Positions 1 through 8,776 of a stretch of DNA of 64,000 nt are shown in pieces. The position numbers and the translations under genes were made by a program. The notes under the pieces were generated by a model. It searched no databases and was not told the DNA's origin. It saw nothing but the letters and a program-made list of their open reading frames with translations. Where the stretch lies: NCBI GenBank assembly GCA_013215465.1, contig JABSOW010000002.1:62001-126000 (forward strand), written 5' to 3'. The DNA is from Colwellia sp. (GTDB lineage: Bacteria > Pseudomonadota > Gammaproteobacteria > Enterobacterales > Alteromonadaceae). Numbering within the stretch: position 1 is the stretch's first letter; every line of letters begins with the position of its first letter.

Positions 1-72
1 CTCATTACATTAGTTAACATTAAAGATAGTATAATAGGTTGAAACAACATAGAGCCATCGAATAAACAATTT

Positions 73-1323
73 ATGTCACCTTTTTTCAAAAATAAAAAAA
101 ATCTGACAAACCCTAAAGCGAATAATCAAATTGAACTGGTACTTGCCTTGCGTAGTGCCGCTATTGTTATTCAATTACTGTTGATCTTTTTTGTTAATTT
201 AGCGTTAGCATATGAATTGCCTTGGATGCCATTATTTAGTGTGATTGTCTTAGAGTTAGCCTTCACTTTTGGCAGTTTTATTTTTTACCGTAATAAATCG
301 CCAATAAGCCAGCCGGCTTTGTTGATGCAAATTTGTGCTGACATTTTGTTTTTAACTTTTTTACTGTTTTTTAGTGGTGGGGCAACTAATGCCTTCGTCT
401 CTTTGTTATTAATTCCTATTGCTATCGCTGCGGTTACCTTAACCTCTACTTTGTTAGCGCTAGTGGCATTTTTAGCGATACTTTCTTATAGCGTTTTATT
501 ATGGTATTTACCGATGAGTGTGATGCACGGTAATATGCAAGGGCACTTTATCGGCATGGGCATTAACTTTTTATTCTCTGCTCTTGTAGTGGCTCTCGTG
601 GTAGGAAAAATGGCCCGTAGCATCAATCAAAGAGAATTAGCCATTGCTGCTTACCGAGAAAATCTATTAAAACAAGAACAGGTTACTTCCCTAGGGGTCG
701 CTTCTGCACAAGTAACTCACCAACTTGCCACGCCTATTGGCACCGTACAATTACTTGCTGATGAACTTCAGGAAGATTTTCCTGATAATGATATTATCAA
801 AGATATTCAAAGCCAGTTAACACGTTGTCGTGATAGTCTCGATGCTTTTCGTGCCATGGTATTTGATATTAAAGAACAAACCATTGTTGCGACTAATGTC
901 GGTGATTTACTTGATGATTTATTAGATAATTTACGGATTAACTACCCAGAAATAAATGTTAAATTAATCGCGCAACAACCAACGAATACCGAAGTAATGG
1001 CAGATGCGGCTTTATTGCCTGCTATTTTGAATTTAATTAATAACGCTATACGGGCAACTAAAGTAAATAACAGTAATAAAATCACCTTAATTAGCCAAAT
1101 TGATACAGAAAATTGGCAATTTATTATTCGAGATTATGGTGTGGGTTTTACCCTAGAAAAGTTAAAAAAGCTTGGGGTAAAACCGGTAAATAGTGAGCAT
1201 GGTTTAGGTATGGCAGTATTTTTAAGTCATGCGAGTTTAGAGCGTTTAGGTGGCAAATTAGCCTTAACTAATCATCATCAAGGCGGCGCTTTAGTCACTT
1301 TAAGTTTACCGGTGAGCAAATAA
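73..1323 (+). CDS. regB: RegB/PrrB-like redox sensor histidine kinase
   Basis: Membrane sensor kinase that would phosphorylate the regulator encoded 4 nt downstream. About six hydrophobic segments fill residues 25-180. The loop after the third segment reads GGATNAF (residues 102-108), close to the GGxxNPF quinone-sensing heptapeptide of RegB, with Ala in place of Pro. The H-box is THQLATPIGT with the phospho-acceptor His near residue 216. A Cys near residue 252 (TRCRDSL) sits where RegB carries its redox-active cysteine. The C-terminal ATPase domain has N-box LNLINNAIRA and a G-box ending GLGMAVFLS. Family knowledge: RegB autophosphorylates when the quinone pool is reduced and controls respiratory and other redox genes. 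The orthology is inferred from these motifs and from the adjacent regulator. No strong ribosome binding site precedes the ATG. Confidence 0.85.
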   Translation: MSPFFKNKKNLTNPKANNQIELVLALRSAAIVIQLLLIFFVNLALAYELPWMPLFSVIVLELAFTFGSFIFYRNKSPISQPALLMQICADILFLTFLLFFSGGATNAFVSLLLIPIAIAAVTLTSTLLALVAFLAILSYSVLLWYLPMSVMHGNMQGHFIGMGINFLFSALVVALVVGKMARSINQRELAIAAYRENLLKQEQVTSLGVASAQVTHQLATPIGTVQLLADELQEDFPDNDIIKDIQSQLTRCRDSLDAFRAMVFDIKEQTIVATNVGDLLDDLLDNLRINYPEINVKLIAQQPTNTEVMADAALLPAILNLINNAIRATKVNNSNKITLISQIDTENWQFIIRDYGVGFTLEKLKKLGVKPVNSEHGLGMAVFLSHASLERLGGKLALTNHHQGGALVTLSLPVSK

Positions 1324-1327
1324 AAAA

Positions 1328-1867
1328 ATGAAAAAATTATTAATCGTTGAAGATGATGTTATTTTTGCTAATACCTTAAAGCGGCGCGTAACCAAACATG
1401 GCTTTGACTGTGTTCACGTTGAAACAAACTCAGCAGCATTGTTAGCTTGTCATCGACATAAACCTGACTACGTATTATTGGATATGAAACTATCGCAAGA
1501 AACCACGTTGAATATCATTACCCCTATCCGTCAATTACGGCCTAAAAGTCGTATTATTCTCCTGACGGGTTTTGCTAGCATTGCTACTGCCGTAGAGGCG
1601 ATTAAATTAGGCGCCGATGATTACTTAACGAAGCCGCTGGACACGCAAACACTATTAGCAGCGCTTAATGAAAGCAAAGCTTCTTTAATTTCCACTACTA
1701 CTGAACTTGATGGAGCAACGCTATCGGCAGAGCAAGTACAGTGGCAACATATTCAACAAGTATTAAAAGCCAATGACGGCAATATATCAGCCACCGCTAG
1801 GCAGCTGTCTATGCACCGCAGAACCTTACAAAGAAAACTGCAAAAAAGGCCGCAATATATAACGTGA
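1328..1867 (+). CDS. regA: RegA/PrrA-like response regulator with Fis-type HTH
   Basis: Two-component response regulator, partner of the kinase 4 nt upstream and surely co-transcribed with it. The receiver domain (about residues 1-115) has acidic residues at 9-10, phospho-acceptor Asp52 in YVLLDMKLS, the Thr/Ser switch in LLTGFAS and Lys102 in DDYLTKPL. A short linker leads to a C-terminal Fis-type helix-turn-helix (about 135-175; NISATARQLSMHRRTLQRKL), which is the RegA/ActR/PrrA arrangement. There is no sigma-54 AAA domain, unlike the NtrC class. At 179 residues it matches the RegA family. The target genes cannot be read from the sequence; the Moco genes 7 kb away are a speculative option. 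Confidence 0.87.
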   Translation: MKKLLIVEDDVIFANTLKRRVTKHGFDCVHVETNSAALLACHRHKPDYVLLDMKLSQETTLNIITPIRQLRPKSRIILLTGFASIATAVEAIKLGADDYLTKPLDTQTLLAALNESKASLISTTTELDGATLSAEQVQWQHIQQVLKANDGNISATARQLSMHRRTLQRKLQKRPQYIT

Positions 1868-1962
1868 TTTTTTTATGTGAAATTAGAGTCTGTTGATCTT
1901 TTTCGGTTAAGTTTATTTGCAAAGTTATCCAGTACTAATGAGCTATATAAGATCAAATTAGA

Positions 1963-2052
1963 TAAGCGGGTTATCGCTTAGTATAGGTTGTAATTAAACG
2001 CCGATAGGCGTAATAGCCACCATTGAACTAAACCGCTCTCGCGGTAATGGTG
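1963..2052. other. three consecutive hairpins downstream of regA
   Basis: Perfect short inverted repeats follow one another: TAAGCG/CGCTTA (1963-1980, 6-nt loop), ACGCC-GATA-GGCGT (1998-2011), and a compound stem CACCATT/AATGGTG (2018-2052) enclosing ACCGC-TCTC-GCGGT. None is followed by a T-run on either strand, so simple terminators are unlikely. The cluster lies in the 666-nt stretch 1868-2533, which holds no convincing gene. It could be a structured RNA, an untranslated region or a remnant of an inserted element. Confidence 0.45.
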
Positions 2053-2134
2053 CTCTTTTCTAGCTTAACAACCAACCATAATGTAACAATTCCCATAGTA
2101 AGCATCTAGTTCTCGCGGTTTCCACAATGGAGCT

Positions 2135-2326
2135 TTGTTCGACACCAGCCTGACTAGGATTGTGGGTGATTATTTGCTTGAACTAAGGCGTACCGTCAGC
2201 ATCGAAAGCAATGCGGTAAACATCGAACTGTTTTGTGGCAGATATTCGTATGCTGAAGGCACATACCCTGAACAGTCTAAGTATGACTATATTCAGGGTT
2301 TAAAGACTATAATATGGCATAAGTAA
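2135..2326 (+). pseudogene. possible gene remnant, 63 codons
   Basis: An open frame from a TTG codon (FDTSLTRIVGDYLL...) without a ribosome binding site and without a family I recognise. Codon choice looks coding-like (CTG, GGC, ACC), and the frame is richer in GC than the flanks, so it may be a fragment of a decayed gene. It may also be chance. The same 1868-2533 stretch carries the hairpins at 1963-2052 and nothing else I can identify. Confidence 0.15.
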
Positions 2327-2533
2327 CGATTAAACCACTTCCCACAATAGGTATGGTTTTTGGCACTAATATTTATAGGTGCTAATGTTCCCTTGGTGCG
2401 CTAAGCGGAAGTTTACGCCTAAGTAAGGTGTGATACTTTTTCTAATGATTAAAGCAATGATGTCAACGAATTCATTAGGTCTCATCATACAATTATTTAC
2501 AAGGAAGCTTGTAAGATGTAAGGCACATAAAAT

Positions 2534-3232
2534 CTATTTGGCTTTAAGGTAGGTATCCATGCTGTCTACCATTTCTTTGATACTAGTTTCTATTAATGTA
2601 GTAAGTTCTTCTTCTCCTCTAAATTTTATTTTATGGTTAGTAATATTTATTTTATCGAAGATATCACTAAAGGCCTCATCACATAAGTTACTATCTGCTT
2701 TTAATGTGTCTAACAAGTCTTTGCTTACTTCATGACCATTAGCTACATCTTCTTCCCTTGCACAGAGTTCCTTTCTTAAATCATATGACTCTTCAAGGTA
2801 GCAAAGCATGTCATCAACTTGAGAGATTATTGAACCTGAAGTCATTAATACTGCATTTGAAAGCTTAAACTGCTGATCATTAAACAAAGCTTTAACTTGT
2901 ACCGATAATGTTTGAAAGTGGTCATGTAAATTTATTAAGTCGGAAAGTTTGGTCTTCCTTATAGAGTCAATACCAGTTTTACCGCCAAGACCATATAGCG
3001 TATTTCTTAGTCTATTTATTGTGTTACTTATTTTATAAGTAACCTCTACAACCTCTTTGGCTAATTCAAATTTAGCCTTAAATGAAGTTTCAGCTTGCCA
3101 CTTGTTTAAACCTCTATATGCAAATGTTGCAGTAGCTACTGCTGCACAACCTGTAGCTATGGCAGAAATACCTAATGCAATATCTTTGAATGCTGTTATT
3201 TCTGTAGGTGTAAAAGGGATATTGAAGGCCAT
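2534..3232 (-). CDS. orphan membrane-anchored helical protein
   Basis: Unknown function. The chosen ATG (232 residues) has AAGGA 11 nt upstream; a longer frame to 3277 lacks this. Residues 10-40 form one hydrophobic segment (DIALGISAIATGCAAVATATFAYRG), followed by LNKWQAETSFKAKFELAKEVVEVTY and a long, mostly helical soluble part. This layout, one N-terminal membrane helix, a W-Q/R linker and then 'elakevvevtykisntinrlrn', resembles uncharacterised small membrane proteins scattered through accessory regions of many bacteria. That resemblance is from memory and was not tested. It is flanked by unrelated orphan sequence and transcribed towards the hairpin region. Low GC and lone position suggest accessory DNA. 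Confidence 0.6.
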   Translation of the reverse strand: MAFNIPFTPTEITAFKDIALGISAIATGCAAVATATFAYRGLNKWQAETSFKAKFELAKEVVEVTYKISNTINRLRNTLYGLGGKTGIDSIRKTKLSDLINLHDHFQTLSVQVKALFNDQQFKLSNAVLMTSGSIISQVDDMLCYLEESYDLRKELCAREEDVANGHEVSKDLLDTLKADSNLCDEAFSDIFDKINITNHKIKFRGEEELTTLIETSIKEMVDSMDTYLKAK

Positions 3233-3514
3233 AAAAACACAAATCCTTATGTAAACTATTGGTCTGTAACATATCAAATTTTAATGAAAAATGTACGGAA
3301 AAATGATTAATATTAAAAGTGAATTATTTGCAATAGTGTATGTTATCTAGTCCAACTTTCGATACAAAATCTAATCCGAACGCACAGTTTAGCCAGAATG
3401 GCTTATGTCTCTAATGTGGCAATAGTGACGATTATTTGGTTGATAATTTTGTAAATGAATAATAATGGGATTAGAGTAAACTAAATAAGCTTTACTTCAC
3501 TGATAAGGATAATC

Positions 3515-4111
3515 ATGAATAAGATAAGGATCAGAGCGGCACAAATCAGTTCAAGATGGTTGCGAACAGGGCTTACATATCAATTGTCATTGGCTGAGCT
3601 AGAGCCTTTGTTCTCTGTTTATGGTCAAATACCTAAGGGTAATGTAATCATTCTTAATAAGTCTAACCCTATTACCATCGACAACCTTAAAAGCTTTACT
3701 CATGCTGAGTACACAACGCATAAATTAAACACAAAGGCATTTTCTCAGGCAAAAGGACACCATTTATCATTAAACAGATTTAATCAGCCTGTATTAGTGA
3801 CTGTTAGCGACATTTACAAACTGATTAGAAACAATCTTCATAGTAAGAAAAAACGTTTTTCATTAAAAAACACAAAAATGCCTGTAAGTTTGGATAATTT
3901 AATTCTAACAATAGAGGTTAAATCTGAATCCTTTAAAAAACTAGGCCGAAATGCTGATAGAAAGCTTAATTTTTGGCGGAAACAAAATCTTAAACCTGAG
4001 TTTAGTCTTTGCCAGTTAACTAAGTTAATGGAGGCTGTTGATTATCAAATGGCGATTTCTCAAAAGGGTTTGGTACAACATGATTGCTTTGAAAGCGACT
4101 TAACCCTTTAG
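3515..4111 (+). CDS. orphan hypothetical protein, 198 residues
   Basis: No family recognised. The ATG is preceded by AAGGATAATC, a good ribosome binding site. The protein is basic, especially at the N-terminus (MNKIRIRAAQISSRWLR) and the middle (HSKKKRFSLKNTKMP), with no signal peptide or membrane segment. Its charge pattern would suit a nucleic-acid-binding protein, but this is only an impression. It stands alone between the minus-strand orphan (2534-3232) and the GGDEF-EAL gene that starts 85 nt downstream. Co-transcription with that gene is possible but not shown. Confidence 0.55.
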   Translation: MNKIRIRAAQISSRWLRTGLTYQLSLAELEPLFSVYGQIPKGNVIILNKSNPITIDNLKSFTHAEYTTHKLNTKAFSQAKGHHLSLNRFNQPVLVTVSDIYKLIRNNLHSKKKRFSLKNTKMPVSLDNLILTIEVKSESFKKLGRNADRKLNFWRKQNLKPEFSLCQLTKLMEAVDYQMAISQKGLVQHDCFESDLTL

Positions 4112-4196
4112 CTTTCTGTATGTTTAATACAGATAGTATTAATAAAAATTTTCATGTTATACGGAAAAATAGATATTAAATCAGAGTATTTTAATA

Positions 4197-6440
4197 ATGG
4201 ATAATAAACAACTATCAAAGCTGCTTACACAGCAGCAAAAAATACTGTCTAAAATAGCATTAGGTCAGTCTTTAAGTGAAATTGGCGAGGAAATTTGTTT
4301 AGCAATCGAAGATATTTTAGAGGATAAGTCAGCAAAATGTTCTATTTTATCTCTTACTGATAAGCAACTTTTTCACTGTGCTGCTCCTAGTCTGGATCAA
4401 AAATATTGTGAAATAATCAATGGGGTTGAAATAGGTCCTAGTGTTGGATCATGTGGTACTGCTGCATATAGAAATTCTAGAGTGATTGTAGACAATATCA
4501 GCTCATCCCCTCTTTGGGCTGATTTTAAAGAAGTAGCTCTTACATTCGGGTTAGAATCATGTTGGTCAACACCTATTGTCTCAACAAAATCTCAGGTTTT
4601 GGGCACGTTTGCTGTATATCATTCAACTCCGAAAAAACCTTCCAAACAAGATTTAGAGTTAATTGATTACTTTGTACATTTTTCTAGCATAGCGTTAGAA
4701 AAAAATTCTAATGCTTATCAATTAAAGCAAGCTATAAACGAACTAAAGAACAGTAATAATAAGTTTAAAGCATTTACTCAAGTTATGCCTGACTTAGCAC
4801 TTATTATAAGCGAGCAAGGAGAGTATGTTGATGTATATGGCTCTTCTGAAGACTTACTCTACTATTCAATGAAAGAAATGAAGGGTTGTAATCTAAATGA
4901 TGTTTTACCCTCTATAGATGCTCAGCCCATAATGACGGTGATTGAAAAAACATTAGCAACCAATGAAATTCAGATATTTGAATATGAACTTGATGTTCAA
5001 AAAGGCCATGTTATATTCGAAGGTCGCACAGCATCAGTGGAGCACTACCAGTCTGAAAATAGCTCTTCAAGACATGTATTATGGGTAGCGAGGGATATTA
5101 CTCAAAGAAAATTGGCCGAAAAAGAAATTGAAAAACTAGCCTACTATGACCCATTAACTAAATTACCTAATAGGAGGATGCTTAACGAACGTCTTGCTAT
5201 TGTAGTTGAAAAAATAAAACGCTCTGGTGAAACAGGGGCTTTATTATTTTTAGATATTGATAACTTTAAACGCCTTAATGACTCTCTTGGGCATACATCA
5301 GGTGATAAATTACTTGTTGAAGTAGCAAAAAGGTTGGAGGCTATAATAAGAAAGTCTGATACTTTGGCTCGATTGGGTGGAGATGAGTTTGTTGTTTTAT
5401 TGGAGTATATTGGGCATGATAATGAACAAGCAAATATTGAGTCAGCAACTGTTGCTCAAAAGATTCATGAAATATTCGATGAAGAGTTTAAAATTGACTC
5501 ATTAAACTTTCAAATGAGTTGTAGTATTGGCATTTGTCTAATAGAAGGACGTGATATTAGCTCAGATAATATAATGCAGTTTGCTGATACGGCAATGTAT
5601 CGTTCAAAAGCTAAAGGGGGCAATAATTATAGTTTTTATGATCCTGAATTACAAACATTGCTGGATAAGAAAATAGAGCTTGAGACAGAAATTCTCAAAT
5701 CAATAAAAGATGAAGAGTTTTGTGCTTATTTCCAACCTCAAGTTAATATTGAGGGAAAGGTTATCGGAGCAGAGGCACTTATACGCTGGACTCATCCTGT
5801 TAAAGGTATTATTCCTCCCTGTGAATTCATTCCGATTGCAGAGCAGTTTGGCTTAATACAACGCCTTCAAAATATAGTATTGAAAGACATATGTAAATTA
5901 CTCAACAATATAAGTTCTGACCTTCTTTGTGAAGATTTCAAAGTATCAATTAATATCAGTCCATCACAGTTTAAATCGTCATCATTAAAGACTGAGTTAC
6001 TTAATATTCTTCATCATTTTAAAATTAACTCTTCACGAATTACACTAGAGATAACAGAAAGTATGTTAGCTCATGATGTTGAGCATGCAGTACAACAAAT
6101 GAAAGAGTTAAAATCTGAAGGTTTTACCTTTTCTATTGATGATTTTGGAACAGGGTATTCATGTTTAACATATTTACATGCGTACCCCGTAAAGGAATTA
6201 AAAATTGATAAAAGTTTTATTGATAGAATTGATGAAGAGTCAGGTCTTAATATTGTTAAAACTATTATTAATTTAGCACGTAACTTAAAAATAAAAGCGA
6301 TTGCTGAAGGCGTAGAAACCAAAGAGCAGTTTGAAATATTAAAGCATTGCAATATAGATTCCATTCAAGGATATTTTTTCGCGAAACCAATGCCTATGAA
6401 TGAGTATTTAACGTGGCATAAGGAAGTTTCTTTGCCGTAA
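4197..6440 (+). CDS. GAF-PAS-GGDEF-EAL cyclic-di-GMP protein
   Basis: Bifunctional-type c-di-GMP enzyme, 747 residues, with no membrane segment, so probably cytoplasmic. Order: GAF (about 15-175, with VGSCGTAAYRNSRVIVDNI), PAS (about 190-305, ending RDITQRKLAEKEIEKLAYYD), GGDEF (about 312-478, intact RLGGDEF near 393) and EAL (about 495-735). The EAL domain retains its key motifs: AEALIRW near 524, NISPSQF, ITESM, IDDFGTGYSCL, KIDKSFI, AEGVET and QGYFFAKP. Both catalytic halves thus look intact. Many such proteins are net phosphodiesterases in which GGDEF binds GTP; which activity dominates cannot be read here. The start is the first in-frame ATG; its ribosome binding site is weak. Confidence 0.93.
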   Translation: MDNKQLSKLLTQQQKILSKIALGQSLSEIGEEICLAIEDILEDKSAKCSILSLTDKQLFHCAAPSLDQKYCEIINGVEIGPSVGSCGTAAYRNSRVIVDNISSSPLWADFKEVALTFGLESCWSTPIVSTKSQVLGTFAVYHSTPKKPSKQDLELIDYFVHFSSIALEKNSNAYQLKQAINELKNSNNKFKAFTQVMPDLALIISEQGEYVDVYGSSEDLLYYSMKEMKGCNLNDVLPSIDAQPIMTVIEKTLATNEIQIFEYELDVQKGHVIFEGRTASVEHYQSENSSSRHVLWVARDITQRKLAEKEIEKLAYYDPLTKLPNRRMLNERLAIVVEKIKRSGETGALLFLDIDNFKRLNDSLGHTSGDKLLVEVAKRLEAIIRKSDTLARLGGDEFVVLLEYIGHDNEQANIESATVAQKIHEIFDEEFKIDSLNFQMSCSIGICLIEGRDISSDNIMQFADTAMYRSKAKGGNNYSFYDPELQTLLDKKIELETEILKSIKDEEFCAYFQPQVNIEGKVIGAEALIRWTHPVKGIIPPCEFIPIAEQFGLIQRLQNIVLKDICKLLNNISSDLLCEDFKVSINISPSQFKSSSLKTELLNILHHFKINSSRITLEITESMLAHDVEHAVQQMKELKSEGFTFSIDDFGTGYSCLTYLHAYPVKELKIDKSFIDRIDEESGLNIVKTIINLARNLKIKAIAEGVETKEQFEILKHCNIDSIQGYFFAKPMPMNEYLTWHKEVSLP

Positions 6441-6583
6441 TTACAAGTAAGGCTAATTGTACGCTCATATTTGAATTGTGAGTATCTATGACCGCTTTGG
6501 TGGCGGAGCGGACTATTTATTAAGATCAATTCACGTCTAAATTAGGTCGGCTTCGTGGAATAAGTTAGCGTTCTGAGATGGAC

Positions 6584-6618
6584 TCTGACAGGCAACAATG
6601 ATCTAGCTGCCTGTCAGA
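6584..6618. terminator. 11-bp perfect inverted repeat, possible terminator
   Basis: TCTGACAGGCA (6584-6594) and TGCCTGTCAGA (6608-6618) are perfect reverse complements around a 13-nt loop. It lies between the convergent GGDEF-EAL gene and the 6709-7878 gene. There is no T-run on either side, so it may be a bidirectional transcript end, an operator or a repeat relic. Confidence 0.4.
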
Positions 6619-6708
6619 TTTAGTGAATCGAACCGCCTTCTTAGTTTGAGCTAATACATGTTAAGAGTATTACAGCTAAATATATGCATTAAACTACGCT
6701 AAGGCTCT

Positions 6709-7878
6709 TTAGAAATTATAAGCGACATGTTGATGAAACCTAACAATTACTTCTTCTTTGCTAGGCTCCATTTCTAATTCAGTTGTCATTAACCGTAAAG
6801 CTTGTTCTATTTGATTTAAAAAACGACCAAAGCCATGCTCGGTTTGATTCTTATCAGTAGCAACAAATACTAGCTGCACATTATCAACTAATTCACTGGC
6901 ATCCCATTTACTAATAATACCACAAGGGTTTTGTTCTGGATTATAGCCAAGTATTTGTAATTCGCCGATGCGAGAAACGATTTCGTGGATACTATAACGA
7001 ACAATGGGCACTAAACCATTGGCGATCAAAGCGCCATTATTTAAATTATAGCGTTTTGCTGATTGGGTAAAAGTATCGGTTAAATAGGTATAAAGTGGGT
7101 TGTAGGGATCCGCTGAGTTTGGATCTATGTCAACCATATTGAGTAATCTATTTGATATAGGTAAATTAACTATCGCGTAGGTCATTGCACTATGAAACTC
7201 AGGTAATGTTACCTCTTGGTCAGCATAGCGTTGGCTGATAGGACGTAACTTATGGCTTTGTGTTGTTAAGTTATCATCATCCTTAGCTAGCTTGTTTTTA
7301 GTGAGTTTATTTTTTGAAAATAAATCATAAGTAATATGTTGGTGATCGCGTAGGCGAATATCACTGACATTAATTGCTGCTTTTTTAGCAAAAGCGGTGA
7401 CCAATTGTGATATTTTTGCATGAAATCTAGCGGCATTCTCTCTGATGTCAGTTCCTGTAGACATAAATAATAAGGATATTTTTTTTGCGCGTTTATTAGC
7501 ATCAAAAAAAGACTTTTTTAATTGATGACTTTCAGGGTTATAATAAAATAAAATCTGTTGATTGGTTTGCCATTGGTGCATTTCGTGACTAAAACGTACC
7601 CTAGTTAGTTTATCATTGGCGATAAAAAGGCAATTTTTTACTTCAAATAGTTCCGATAAATCAAATAACTCTTTCGCTAATACTTGATAAAACTGATAAT
7701 AGTTTTCTGATGAATTATTTGTGACAGCAGAGGTTATTTTTGCGGGGCTAGTTTGTACTGAGAATCGTTGGATTAATTCATCAGTTATTGTAAATTCAGC
7801 CAAAATATATTGATTGTCACGAGCGTTGTGTGGCAGATAGCTTTTATGATCGGCACTACGCTTTCTGATAATTGACAT
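6709..7878 (-). CDS. conserved-looking hypothetical protein, 389 residues
   Basis: No family recognised with confidence. The N-terminus SIIRKRSADHKSYLPHNARDNQYILAEFTITDE and the rest show no signal peptide or membrane helix, so a cytoplasmic protein is likely. A polar, Lys/Asn/Asp-rich linker (about residues 195-210, KNKLTKNKLAKDDDN) separates two globular-looking halves. Full length, normal composition and a clean start with a purine-rich upstream region suggest a real, expressed gene. It is convergent with the GGDEF-EAL gene and divergent from the DUF3820 gene. A PilZ-like or signalling role would be a guess. Confidence 0.65.
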   Translation of the reverse strand: MSIIRKRSADHKSYLPHNARDNQYILAEFTITDELIQRFSVQTSPAKITSAVTNNSSENYYQFYQVLAKELFDLSELFEVKNCLFIANDKLTRVRFSHEMHQWQTNQQILFYYNPESHQLKKSFFDANKRAKKISLLFMSTGTDIRENAARFHAKISQLVTAFAKKAAINVSDIRLRDHQHITYDLFSKNKLTKNKLAKDDDNLTTQSHKLRPISQRYADQEVTLPEFHSAMTYAIVNLPISNRLLNMVDIDPNSADPYNPLYTYLTDTFTQSAKRYNLNNGALIANGLVPIVRYSIHEIVSRIGELQILGYNPEQNPCGIISKWDASELVDNVQLVFVATDKNQTEHGFGRFLNQIEQALRLMTTELEMEPSKEEVIVRFHQHVAYNF

Positions 7879-8020
7879 AGTCTTTCCTTGAGTTTGAAAG
7901 TAATAATTTCATAGATTTGACCATTATAACTGCGCTAGGTGACATTTTTATGTCAGGTGTAGCTAGCTATCTGACTGACGACAACCTTTTGTATCATCAT
8001 GAGAAAATAGAGAGAGTTTT

Positions 8021-8242
8021 GTGTTAGAAAATCAACAAGCGTTAATTGAAGCCGTTAATCAAAGCATGCCTTTTGGCAAATATGCCGGGCGAAAGTTATT
8101 ACAATTACCTGAGCCTTACTTGGTGTGGTTTCATCGTAAGGGGTTTCCCGAAGGTAAATTAGGACAACAGCTAGCCCTAATGTATGAAGTTAAATTGAAT
8201 GGTTTAGAAAGCATGCTAAAGCCCTTATTAAGATCAGTATAG
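8021..8242 (+). CDS. DUF3820 family small protein
   Basis: A 73-residue protein whose core MPFGKYAGRKLLQLPEPYLVW matches the DUF3820 family (described as quorum-sensing-regulated or exonuclease-like in some proteobacteria; biochemical role not established). The GTG start has GAGAGAG just upstream, which is why it is preferred to the internal ATG at residue 16. The protein is single-domain, soluble and small, normal for the family. It is followed by a hairpin AGCACTTT/AAAGTGCT near 8289-8314 that may end its transcript. Confidence 0.8.
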   Translation: MLENQQALIEAVNQSMPFGKYAGRKLLQLPEPYLVWFHRKGFPEGKLGQQLALMYEVKLNGLESMLKPLLRSV

Positions 8243-8288
8243 CTGCTTTTTTATTAAATTAAATTTACCTATAAAGTTACATTTTTAT

Positions 8289-8314
8289 AGCACTTTATTC
8301 TATAAAAAAGTGCT
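8289..8314 (+). terminator. hairpin after the DUF3820 gene
   Basis: AGCACTTT and AAAGTGCT form an 8-bp stem around an A/T-rich loop. It sits between the DUF3820 stop and the rmf promoter region. The T-run is absent, so efficiency as a terminator is uncertain. Confidence 0.4.
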
Positions 8315-8338
8315 GCATGTTTATAAAGGAATGTTTTC

Positions 8339-8344
8339 TATAAT
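8339..8344 (+). promoter_or_regulatory. candidate -10 element for rmf
   Basis: A perfect TATAAT lies about 100 nt upstream of the rmf start. No good -35 hexamer is seen 16-18 nt before it. That would suit a gene under positive or stationary-phase control, as known for rmf, but this is inference from one hexamer. Confidence 0.35.
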
Positions 8345-8445
8345 AGAAATATTTCGCTCAAATAAAAAATATTTTATGTTTGGCTCGCTACGTAACGCTA
8401 AGTTGGTCGATTCATTATTTCAATTGGATTACGAGGTATTTAATA

Positions 8446-8619
8446 ATGAGAAGGCAAAAAAGAGATAAATTAGGAAGAGCGCATTCCAATGATTATCAAG
8501 TAGGTTTAGGCGGCAAGTCAAAAGAGCACTGCCCTTATCAGGGCATTGATACAAAATCACAATGGCTCGGAGGCTGGCGTGAGGCGGTAACCGATCGGAA
8601 TATGGGGCTGTATAAGTAA
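8446..8619 (+). CDS. rmf: ribosome modulation factor Rmf
   Basis: A 57-residue basic protein, MRRQKRDKLGRAHSNDYQVG, continuing with GLGGKSKEHCPY, GWREA and a tail ending NMGLYK, which matches Rmf along its whole length. Rmf binds the 30S subunit near the anti-Shine-Dalgarno region and drives 100S dimer formation in stationary phase and starvation. The start is set at the internal ATG with CGAGGT upstream; an upstream extension in frame is not supported by the family. It stands as a single gene. Confidence 0.95.
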   Translation: MRRQKRDKLGRAHSNDYQVGLGGKSKEHCPYQGIDTKSQWLGGWREAVTDRNMGLYK

Positions 8620-8776
8620 CCGTTACCTCAGCTTAAGTAATTTACTCTGAAATTATTATTAAAGCTCTAAGACCATAAAAAGTTACTGCTATAGTATAGT
8701 AAATTAGCGTTTTATATTTTCAGGATGGCAAAACTCCTTAACTTTTAGTCTCGAGTTATTCACCTTTACGAGAGAG

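Noticed and set aside
3290-4195. Shared TACGGAAAAAT upstream of the 3515 and 4197 genes as a common promoter box
   Set aside because: Only 11 bases match in AT-rich DNA and their distance from the start codons differs greatly.
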